From Rhizomys pruinosus (lineage: Eukaryota; Chordata; Mammalia; Rodentia; Spalacidae): a stretch of 64,000 nucleotides of DNA. Positions 36,441 through 45,531 of the stretch are shown in pieces. The notes under the pieces were generated by a model. That model was not told the origin of the DNA and did not search any database. It worked only from the letters and a program-made list of their open reading frames with translations. How positions within the stretch are numbered: the stretch's first letter is position 1; every line of letters begins with the position of its first letter. The translations under genes were made by a program, and so were the position numbers. The DNA is taken from contig VZQC01007982.1 of the NCBI GenBank assembly GCA_009823505.1, positions 3,408,067 to 3,472,066 of the forward strand, in the 5' to 3' direction.

Positions 36441-38231
36441 TTTTTTTTTTTTTTTTTTTTAGTAATTCTTTGAGAGTTTCATATAAGGTCATATTCCCTT
36501 CTCCCCAAACTCTTCCCAAGTCTACACCTTACTTCCCTTCCAACTTCATGGGTTTTCTGTGTGGTTTTATTTATAGCACTGAATCCAATTGTATTGTCAA
36601 CCAACCTACCAGCGGTCACACCCTTAAAGAAAACTGACTCTTCCTCTCCCAGTAGCTACTAGATGCCAATATCTCCTTAGATAGGGGTAGGACTTCATGC
36701 CCATTTCCCTCCTCCACTCTGGGATTATGTCTGGCTTGAAGGTCTTTTGTGCATGCTGTCACAACTGCTGTGAGTTCATATGTGCAACTGCCCTACTGTC
36801 TGGAGAACCCAGTTTTCTTTTTTTTAATTTTATTTATTTTTGTATGTGTATGAATGTACTGTCTGCATGTAGGTTTGTGCACCCATGTAGTGCAATGTCA
36901 CGGAGGTCGTATGTGTATGAATGTACCTGCATGTAGGTTTGTACACCTGTGTCGTGCAATGCCATGGAGGTCAGAAGAGGGTGTCGGATTCCCCTGGAAC
37001 TGGAGTTAAAGACGGTTCTCAGCCGCCATGTGGGTGCTGGGGATCAAACCCTGGTCCCCTGCAAGAGCAGTCAGTGCTCTTAACTGCTAGACTATCTCTC
37101 CAGCCCTGAGAACCCAGTTTTCTTATTGTAACCCACCATCTCTGGCTCTTATAATCCTCCCCTTTCTACAAAGACCACAGAGCATTGGGAGGAGGGATAT
37201 GATACAGACGTCTCTTATGGGGCTGAGCACTCCAAAGTCACCAGTTGAAGCATGTTGACCAGTGTGAGTCTCTGTGCTAACTGGCCACTACTATAAAAAG
37301 AAGCTTCTCTGATGTAAGTTGAGAGATGTAGTAATCTATGGGTACAGCAATGCCATTAGGAATCAGTTTAATACTAGATCAATTTAGTAGAATACTAGTA
37401 GCAGATTCTTCCTCTAAAGCCCATGACCTCTCTAGCCACAGGTTTTACCCTTGCCAGATATGGGTTCCATCTTATGGAATAGGCCTTAAAGCCAATCACA
37501 GGGTGGTTGGTTACTCCCATAATATTTATGCCACTATTGCACTAATGGGCCTATATAGCTAGGCCCATAATTATTGCAGCTCACAGGGTTCATATCTGGG
37601 TAAAATTGATGTTTACTTTCTTCAGACAGTATGCAGAGCACCTTTCAGCACCATGAAAGTGACCCAGTAGGGATGAGGCTTATAGGTCAGTACCCACTCA
37701 ATTTCTCTAAGTTTTATGACAAAATATGGCAAAAATACACAGTGGAGAAAAGACATCATTTTCAACAAATGGTGCTGGTCAACCTGGACACCTGCACAGA
37801 AAAAAATGAGCACAGATCCCTATCTCTGACCCTGCACAAAATACAACTCCAAGTGGATCATGGACCTCAATATAAAATCTGATACCCTAAACCTGATAAA
37901 GGGAAAAGGGAATACTGGAACTTAAAATTTCACAGGAACATTGACCCTGATAATGTAGGCATTAAGACCAACAAATGGCAAATGGGACCATATGAAACCA
38001 AGATGCTTCTGTACAGCAAAAGATACCATCATTCAAGTGAAGAAACAGGCTACAGAATGGGGGAAAAAAATCTTTACCAGGTATACATCTGACAGAGGGT
38101 TAGTATCTAGAATACGCAAAGAGCTCAAAAACCAACATTTAAAAAAACCTCAACCAATTCAATTAAGAAACAAGGGAAATGCAAATTAAAACTAATTAGA
38201 GATTTCAACTTACCCCAGTCAGAATGTATTT
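36441..38231 (-). mobile_element. Younger L1 inserted into the older L1; 5' part inverted
   Basis: It starts with T20 (36441-36460), the polyA tail of a minus-strand L1. The antisense L1 3' UTR follows to about 37665 ('gactcttcctctcccagtag', 'tcacaactgctgtgagttca', 'ccaatcacagggtggttggt'). From about 37666 to 38225 the sequence is ORF2, but in plus orientation ('aacaaatggtgctggtcaac', 'gacagagggttagtatctag', 'ttcaacttaccccagtcaga'). This 3'-forward, 5'-inverted arrangement is what twin priming gives. A tattttacc / tattttttaaag pair flanks it as a poor target duplication. Dead by stops and deletion. Confidence 0.8.
36820..37107 (-). mobile_element. B3/B2-lineage SINE with internal duplication, 17-bp TSD
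   Basis: Inserted in the L1 3' UTR. Perfect TSD gagaacccagttttctt lies at 36803-36819 and 37108-37124. The 3' half is duplicated in tandem: 'gtatgtgtatgaatgtac' begins at 36842 and again at 36909. Confidence 0.96.
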
Positions 38232-38830
38232 TTTAAAGCTAGTGTGAATGGGACCGTTGTCTTGATTTCCTCATCAGCATGTTAGCGCTTGGTGTACAGA
38301 TACACTAATGATTTTTGTATCCTTTTACTGGTTGAGTCTTAAGACATTTTAAGTATAATTATAAAATCACCCTACAAATAAGAGTAAATTACTTCTGCCA
38401 TCCTCATTTGTATCCGTTTTTATTTCTTTTGTTGATTTTTAGTTTTGAGAAGACTCTAAGCAATATATTAAGATTGGAGAAAGTAGATACTCTTTTTCTT
38501 GCATCTGATTTCAGAAGAAATGCTTTCAATTTTTCTTCACTTAGTGTAATGTTTACTATAGGCGTGCAGTCTTTAATATGCTGAGGCACATTCTTTCTAT
38601 TCCTAGTTTCTTCAGGGATTTTAGCATGAAGGGCTATTCTCCATCTACTGAGATGATTATGTGATTTTTGTTTTTCTGTGCTTCTATTTATGTGCTGTAT
38701 TATATTTATTAATTTACATAAGTTGAATCATCTTAGTATATTTGAAAGGAAATCAACATAATCATGGTATATGATCTTTTTAATGTGTTGTTGAATTTTA
38801 TTTGTAATGTATCTTCTTTAGGAAGGTATG
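38232..38830 (-). mobile_element. Old L1, ORF2 reverse-transcriptase part (right piece)
   Basis: Antisense ORF2 words in consensus order: 'gtgaatgggaccgttgtctt', 'cactaatgatttttgtatcc', 'tttagcatgaagggctattc', 'gatctttttaatgtgttgtt'. It continues the element broken off at 36440. It is not open in any frame. Confidence 0.82.
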
Positions 38831-39440
38831 TAGGTCATGCCCTTTTATATACTCTTTGTAGTGTTTGTAACCTACAACACACAATTCACTCAGCAACACT
38901 TACAGAGAGAATCCTAGGCATGAGTTGCACTGCGCTTAGAGCAGAGCAGGAATAGAAAACCATCAGAATCAGGTTTGCCTATGAAAAATTTATATCAAGA
39001 AATAATATCAGAATAAAAACCAGTAATAAGGGAGAATAAATTTGATGGAGTACTTAATGGCAAGAAAGCATATCTTTCTATTTTCCCTCATTTAAAAATT
39101 TTATAATTTATTTTTAATACCATACTTCATGTATAGCAATATAACATACACACTAAATTATATATAATAATATAGTATATTTTGAAATGATATTTTTTGT
39201 GTTTTACATTATTTTTTGCTTTTTTAATTTTTTATTGTTATTAAACTTTTTCCATACATTATATATCATTTCTCAATAGAATTTAGAGTCACTTCCTTTT
39301 CCATGCCTCCCACCCCACCTGAGTTTCTGCATCTTTTTCTGAGTCTTTCTAGAGTGTTTATTTCCAGTTCTTTTGTTGCTGTTGTTCTAACTTGTACTGC
39401 TTCAATATATATAGAGAGATATATATCTATATATATATCA
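38831..39440. other. AT-rich sequence, possible old L1 remnant
   Basis: Low complexity, with (TA)n near 39409-39439. A stretch at 39220-39400 looks like a degraded L1 3' end, but I cannot place it. Confidence 0.4.
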
Positions 39441-39457
39441 CCTGAGTTAGAGGATTT

Positions 39458-39849
39458 TCTTTTTTTTCTTCTTTTTTTCTAAAAGATGTCATGTTTTTCT
39501 CAAGGAAGTGGTTGAAGTTTCCTCCTTGGCAAGCCCAAACAACCATCAATCCTGCCTTTGTGTTCCACTGGACCTTATTTGGGTGACTATGGGGTCTTTC
39601 CCTCCCATAGTCACCCAAATAAGATCCAGTAAGCACGTGTCCTGTCTTGATCTTCCTGTACTGGCCTCCGTGATGTAGCCTGGGTAGTCCAACAATGGCA
39701 GTCTATACTCTGAAGAGGCTGAAATCCCAGTAGCTGCTCAGTCCACAAGCAGAATATCTCAGTAGTCCCCATCAGTCATTGAAGGTTTGGAGGATTTTTA
39801 GAGAGACATGAGTGTTTGGCCCATACTGGAGGTTTAAAAAGCTGTGTCT
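39458..39849 (-). repeat. A-tailed interspersed repeat of unknown family, copy 1
   Basis: It begins with a T-rich tract at the left, so it is an A-tailed element on the minus strand. It shares 'aaaagatgtcatgttttt', 'cttggcaagcccaaacaacc', 'gtagtccaacaatggcagtc' and 'gtagctgctcagtccacaag' with copy 2 at 41624-41987. I recall similar words from other rodent genomic repeats but cannot name the family. This copy has an internal hairpin at 39568-39629. Confidence 0.85.
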
Positions 39850-39993
39850 CGCCAGGCGTGGTGGCGCACACCTTTAATCCTAGCACTTTGGAGGCATAGG
39901 CAGGCAGATCTTTGTGAGTTCAAGGCCAGCCTGGTCTATAGAGTGAGTTCCAGGACAGCTGGGGCTACAGGGAGACCCTGGCTCGAAAAGACC
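39850..39993 (+). mobile_element. B1 SINE at the right end of copy 1
   Basis: 'gccaggcgtggtggcgcaca' to 'gagaccctggctcgaaaaga'. No target duplication was found on its right side. Confidence 0.93.
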
Positions 39994-40029
39994 AAAGGAA
40001 ATGAAAGGGAAGGGGCCAGCTCCAATAGA

Positions 40030-40660
40030 GAGTCAGAACTGAAGGTACAGGTCCCTTACCTGGCTGACTTCTGATACATAGGTCAGAGTTGAAGGTACAG
40101 GTCCTCTACCTGGCTGACTTCTGATACATAGAAGGTCAGAGTTGAAGGTACAGGTCTCCTACCTGGCTGACTTCTGATACATAGAAGGTCAGAGTTGAAG
40201 GTACAGGTCCCCTACCTGGCTGACTTCTGATACATAGGTCAGAGTTGAAGGTACAGGTCCTCTACCTGGCTGACTTCTGATACATAGAAGGTCAGAGTTG
40301 AAGGTACAGGTCCCCTACCTGGCTGACTTCTGGACATAGAAGGGTCAGAGTAAGGTACAGGTCCCTCCATGGCTGACTTCTGATACATAGAAGGTCAGAG
40401 TTGAAGGTACAGGTCCCCTACCTGGCTGACTTCTGATACATAGAAGGTCAGAGTTGAGGGTACAGGTCCCCTACCTGGCTGATTTCTGATACAATAGAGA
40501 GTCAGAACTGAAGGTACAGGTCCCCTACCTGGCTGACTTCTGATACAGTAGAGGGTCAGAACTGAAGGTACAGGCCCCCTACCTGGCTGACTTCTGATAC
40601 AGTAGAGAGTCAGAGTTGAAGGTACAGGTCCCCTACCTGGCTGACTTCTGATACAATGGG
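40030..40660. repeat. Minisatellite, 12 units of about 53 bp
   Basis: The unit is 'gtcagagttgaaggtacagg' followed by 'tcccctacctggctgacttc' and 'tgatacatagaag'. Twelve consecutive units of 50-54 bp can be laid out, with a degenerate pair in the middle (40340-40390). Units near both ends share 'gtcagaactg'. Confidence 0.97.
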
Positions 40661-40693
40661 CTCTGCATCAGCCTTCTTTCTGGTGGAACTCAA

Positions 40694-40753
40694 AGCAGGA
40701 CTTGGTTGGACCCCTGGAGTCTCAGCAGGACTTGATTGGACCCCTGGAGTCTC
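40694..40753. repeat. Two-copy 30-bp tandem duplication
   Basis: 'caggacttg(g/a)ttggacccc' plus 'tggagtctcag' occurs twice with one mismatch, just right of the 53-bp array. Confidence 0.95.
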
Positions 40754-41270
40754 AGCCCTGTCCTCCAGGTATATTGGGTTGTTTCTATTGTCCATCATAC
40801 TGAAGCCAGCAAGTGTCTGAAGGGTATCAGCTGCTGTTCCCACAGAGAAATCCAGTCAGCTCTCACCAGGCCCAGTTACCTCACTGCTGCATCAGCAGGG
40901 TACCTAGAGTCTGGGAGGAAATGGCCTGGGCTCAAGGGACAAACAGGGCCAGACTGGCCATGAGGGGCCCGTGCTTAGCCATTAGCCAGCCCACGCAGTG
41001 AGACTATCCACAGTTCCTGATCTTCACAGCATGACTAAAGAAGAGGAAATGCTGGGAGACCAGGAAGTCTGCCCAGCACCAAATCTCTACCCCTTCCCCA
41101 CAGCACTGTCTCCTGAGGGGTGCTGGATCCTCAAGATGGCTGCTTAAGAGGTACATGAGCTTCACAGGGAAACAGAATGCCAGCCTCATCAAAATGAAAA
41201 CACACTGCATCTTGCAGGACATCTCAGAGCCTTTAAAATATTAGTGTATATTTTAAAGAGACCCCATTAG

Positions 41271-41560
41271 GTGCCGGAGTGTAGTTCAGTTGATATCGTG
41301 CTTGTCTAGCCAGCATGAAACCTGGGTTTCATCCCTAGTACTGCATAAAGCCCATAAAACCAGGGGTGATAGCTCAGGCCTATGATCCAAGGAGGGACGC
41401 AGTAGGCTCATGAAGAAAGGAAAGTGGGGGGGGGGGGAAAGGGTGGGGAGAGGAAGGGGACAGGGGGTGCAACAGATTTGGTGGGGTGTTCTCAAATCAT
41501 CCTTGGATACTTTGTGAGTTTGGGGCAAGCCTGGACTACTTGAGACCATATCAGAAACAA
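41271..41560 (+). mobile_element. Degenerate B4-type SINE
   Basis: ID-like 'gaaacctgggtttcatccct' followed by B1-like 'tttgtgagtttggggcaagc', with a G-rich insertion (41426-41438) between the halves. Confidence 0.6.
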
Positions 41561-41623
41561 ATGTTTTGAAAAATCTCAAGTCCTTACAAATACCTGAGGC
41601 ACAGGGATTGGGAGCATCTGTCN

Positions 41624-41987
41624 TTTTTTTTTGCTAAAAGATGTCATGTTTTCCTTAAGGAAGTGTTTGAAGGTTCCTCCTTGGCAAGCCCAAACAACCA
41701 TCAATCTTGCCCTTGTGCTCCACACTGGGGTCTTTCCCTTCCATGGTCACCCAAATGAGCTCCAGTAAGCACGCATCCTGTCTTGATCTTCCTGGACTGG
41801 CCTCCATGATATAGCCTGGGTAGTCCAACAATGGCAGTCTATACTCTGACAAAGCTAAAGATCCCAGTAGCTGCTCAGTCCACAAGCTGGATGTCTCAGC
41901 AGTCCCCATCTGGCACTGAAGGTTTGGAGGATTCTTGGAGAGACATGAGTCTTCAGTCCATACTAGAGGGTTAAAAAGCTGTGTCTT
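41624..41987 (-). repeat. A-tailed interspersed repeat of unknown family, copy 2
   Basis: Same element as 39458-39849, same orientation, roughly 85-90% alike by eye. It begins at a T-run that is preceded by an ambiguous base (N at 41623). It lacks the hairpin insertion of copy 1. Confidence 0.85.
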
Positions 41988-42215
41988 GGGGCTGGAGAGC
42001 TAGCCTAGCGGTTAAGAGCACCGACTGCTCTTGCAGAAGACCCGGGTTCGATCCCCAGCACCCACATGGCGGCTAAGAACTGTATTTAACTCCAATTCCA
42101 GGAGAACTCCAGGTCCAGGGGAATCCGAGACCCTGTTCTGACCTCCGCGGCATTGCACGACACGGGTACACAAACCTACATGCAGACAGTACACTCTTAC
42201 ACATACAAAAAAAAA
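41988..42215 (+). mobile_element. B3/B2-lineage SINE with target duplication
   Basis: Inserted at the right end of copy 2. Subtype with the extra segment. TSD aaaaagctgtgtctt (41973-41987) and aaaaagctgttcctt (42216-42230). Confidence 0.94.
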
Positions 42216-42466
42216 AAAAAGCTGTTCCTTGAAATATGGCAAAAGTAGTGGTACCCACAGAGTAGATGTACTTGCCAATAAGAATTGAAGACAGACCAAA
42301 CAACAGTGCTCTTTTTTTCTTTTTGTCTTTTTACTAAGATCTCAAGTTTTATATCTGAAGTATAATTTCTCAGGCCTAAATGATTATTTATTTCTGGTTT
42401 TATTTTCCTTTTGGATGCCTTAAGGCCACACAGTTAGCCCAGATTAACCAAGGTTTTTGTTTTCTT

Positions 42467-42698
42467 TTTTTTTTTAAACACTTTATTTTATTTTAGTATG
42501 TGTATGAATGTACTGTCTGCATGTAGGTTTGTGCACCCGTGTCGTGCAATGCTGAGGAGGTCAGAAGAAGGCATCAGATTCCCCTAGAACTGGAGTTAAA
42601 GATGGTTCTCAGCCGCCATGTGGGTGCTGGGGATCGAACCTGGGTCCTCTGCAAGAGCAGTCGGTGATCGTAACCGCTAGGCCATCTCTCCAGCACCC
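42467..42698 (-). mobile_element. B3/B2-lineage SINE with target duplication
   Basis: Antisense element without the extra segment. TSD (g/a)gtttttgttttctt-like lies at 42452-42466 and 42699-42713 with two mismatches. Confidence 0.93.
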
Positions 42699-42713
42699 AG
42701 TTTTTATTTTCTT

Positions 42714-43817
42714 AAGGTCAGTTGAGGATCTGGTCCTCAGGAGTCGCTCAGGTTTTTTTTTTTTTTGGGGGGGGGGAGCCAGTGTCTCCTTTCAGCTTTT
42801 CATTTACCAGCTCCATCCACTCGAGGACAAAGTCAGGTCTTGCTAGACCAGGCTTCCCTTTTTGAAGCATGAGCAGACTTTCCTCTTTATAGCTGGACAC
42901 TGGCTGAAGTCCCATTAGTGGATCTCCAAGACCTCCCTGAACAGGAAGATTGGTGACTCACATTTGCAGGACATTTCAAGAGATGCCCCAAAGCATACCT
43001 TTCTATCACTCTTTTTATCACTACATGAGAGAGCCTAGCAGTGTCTGCAAGGACATAACAGGTATCCAGGTAGCTAGGAGAGGAGTAGGATTTGTTTAGC
43101 TTCTCTCTACGTGGCTCAGGTTTCTCATACATAAATGTGTACTCTTTGTGTCTAACCTCATATTTAAGAGCTACTGAGACATCAAGAACTGAATTTTTTG
43201 CAGAGATGGAGAGAAATAAAGATATATCTGCAGATCCCCTTTGACTCTCAACTTAATACTGTCAGTTTCTAGGTGTCATTAGCTCTTTGTCCCTTGTGCA
43301 CAGAGCTAGCTTAGAGCAGTTAGTTTTCTATTTCCATTTCTTTGGCCCTACCTGACCCTTCTAACTTTATCAAATGAAGCAGAGCTGTGCACTGCAGATA
43401 GAAAAGAGGTAACAATTAAATTCTCCCAAGACATGGCAGACAGAGGTAAGAATGTCACCATTCCTCACTCCCATGCCTATGGGAGGTGTTGCCCAGTCAC
43501 CCTTCCCCTTTACCCACCGAGTGGGGCTCACAATCCTTCCTAGCACAGCTCATCAAAAGGGTAGGGTGGCAGTTTGCCAGATCATTGTCCTGGCTGTCAA
43601 GATATACTACAGGTCAAAGAACAGTAATACAGAAAGAAATAAAACAAAACAGAACAAACAAGGGTCACCAGATGTAATCCTAAATTGGGCCCAGAATAAA
43701 GCACAAGGCATTCTTAGCCATAAAGAATCAAAAATTAAATGGGTGTGGAGAAATGAACAGAAAAGTTAGAGGTGATGAGAGTCCTACAGACTCAGAGCAA
43801 TGATAAGATAGCCTTGG
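42714..43817. other. Unique intron
   Basis: A T-run and G-run (42753-42777) may be the tail of a truncated minus-strand B1 ('agtgtctcctttcagc'). Nothing else was recognised. Two overlapping plus frames (43452-43769) are chance by appearance. Confidence 0.45.
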
Positions 43818-44224
43818 TGTGCTGGATAGTTTTAGTGTCAACTTGACACACCTGGATTGAGGGAGCCTCAACTGGGGAATTGACTCCATTGGATTGGCCT
43901 GTGGCACATCTGTGGAGTATTGTCATGGTTGTTGAGCAATGTGGGAAGGCCCAGCCCACTATGGGTGGCGCCACCCTGGGCAGGTTGTTGTGTACTGTAT
44001 AAGAGGGCAGGCTGGGCATGGGCCAGGGGAGCAAGCCAGTAAACAGCATTCCTCCATGGCCTGTGCTTCAGCTCCTGCCTCCAGGTTCCTGCCCTGAGTT
44101 ACTGCCTTGGGCTCCCTAAGTGATGAACTGTGACCCAGGAGATGTAAGCTGAATAAACCCTTTCCTCCCCAAGTTGGTGTTGGTCAGAGTGTTTTGTCAT
44201 AGCAATGGAAGACAAACTAGAACA
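43818..44224 (+). mobile_element. LTR-like rodent repeat, probably a MaLR/ORR1-type solo LTR
   Basis: Starts 'tgtgctggatagttttagtg' and ends 'gacaaactagaaca'. It holds a TATA-like 'gtataagagggcagg' (about 43997-44011) and an aataaa signal ('gctgaataaaccctttcctc'). The word order matches a very common rodent interspersed repeat of about 400 bp that I associate with ERVL-MaLR LTRs. The family name is from memory and may be wrong. No internal retroviral genes are present. Confidence 0.65.
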
Positions 44225-44777
44225 CTTGGGAAGCAAGCATCTCACTGACTACCTGAACACTGGGGAAGGGAGACAAAAGGCTGCCCATACTCTGGAAACT
44301 GGGGACTCACATAGACAAAATGGTAATCAGTCTTAACCAGAAAGTATCTAGGAGACCTGTCACCCTCATCCAGAGTTGAACCCACCCCAAAGTGTGACAA
44401 AGTACGTCTCAGCATCATCATAGGCATAAAGTGGAGAGGAGAGTCCATTTATAGAACACAGTAGAATAGGAAAGAGTTATTCACATGGTGCCCCATGGCC
44501 TCAGGCAAACATCAAGACACAAATGAGGCACGGGAGACACTGACAATGGCCCATAAAGAGATCTGAGAAATAAAAACCCATTGTCCAACAGGTGTTACCA
44601 TAGGAAGAAGAATGAACATCCCACAATGAAGACTGTCCTCTCAGAGCCACCACAGTGGAAGCCCTACAAGGTATGGCAAACTAAAATTATGATCAATATG
44701 TGATTTACTTATGTGGAAAATAAAAGAGTAAACAAATGGTAGGAATCTTTTTCTCACCTAGTAATTATTTCCTTCAA
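44225..44777. other. Unique intron
   Basis: Nothing recognised. Confidence 0.45.
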
Positions 44778-44796
44778 CAACATTTGTGTTTTTTTA

Positions 44797-45013
44797 TTTT
44801 TTTATTTATTTTTCATGTGTATGAACGTACTGTCTGCATGGAGGTTTGTGCACCCATGTAGTGCAATGCCGCAGAGGTCAGAAGAGGGTGTCAGAATCCC
44901 CTGGAACTGAAGCTAAAGACGGTTCTCAGCCACCATGTGGATGCTGGGGATCGAACCCGGGTCCTGTACAAGAGCAGTCAGTGCTCTTAACCGCTAGGCC
45001 ATCTCTCCAGCCC
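44797..45013 (-). mobile_element. B3/B2-lineage SINE with target duplication
   Basis: Antisense element, subtype without the extra segment ('ggaactgaagctaaagacgg'). TSD caacatttgt(g)ttttttt starts at 44776 and 45014. Confidence 0.93.
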
Positions 45014-45352
45014 CAACATTTGTTTTTTTAAATATTGATTCCCCACATTTGTCTCAAATTATATTTCCCCTTCTCAAAAAAAAAAAAAAAGCCATGAGAA
45101 AATCTAAATGTCTGGGGAAGAAGTGCATACAAAGTGATGTGACAGAGTACATGTGGCATGTGTTGTGTGCAGATCTTGGGGTCAGCGAAGGTGGATGTTC
45201 TAAACACTTGCTCTCTTCCTCACTGATCAATGCTCTCCAGACTGACTCCATGGTCACTAACTTTGGTCTTCCACGATTAGGCTCTTCTAAAGTGTCCCCA
45301 CTTCCGTAGCCCTGGGCAGGTCAAATATTTTAAGGTTTTGTTTTTATTTTTT

Positions 45353-45516
45353 TATTTATTTTATTTTTTTTTGGTCTTTTTCAAGACAGGGTCTCCCTGT
45401 GGCCCCAGCTGTCCTGGAACTCGCTCTGTAGACCAGGTTGGCATTGAACTCACAAAGATCTGCCTGCCTCTGCCTCCAGAGTGCTAGGATTAAAGGCGTG
45501 CACTACCATGCCCGGC
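45353..45516 (-). mobile_element. B1 SINE with target duplication
   Basis: Antisense full B1 ('caagacagggtctccctgtg' to 'ccatgcccggc'). TSD ttgtttttatttttt lies at 45338-45352 and 45517-45531. Confidence 0.95.
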
Positions 45517-45531
45517 TTGTTTTTATTTTTT

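Noticed and set aside
38992..39440. A further L1 3' end near 39220-39400
   Set aside because: Only loose similarity in T-rich, low-complexity sequence; not enough to call a separate element.
40030..40660. Regular repeats that might suggest a CRISPR-like array
   Set aside because: Units are contiguous with no unique spacers, and the genome is a mammal's. It is a minisatellite.
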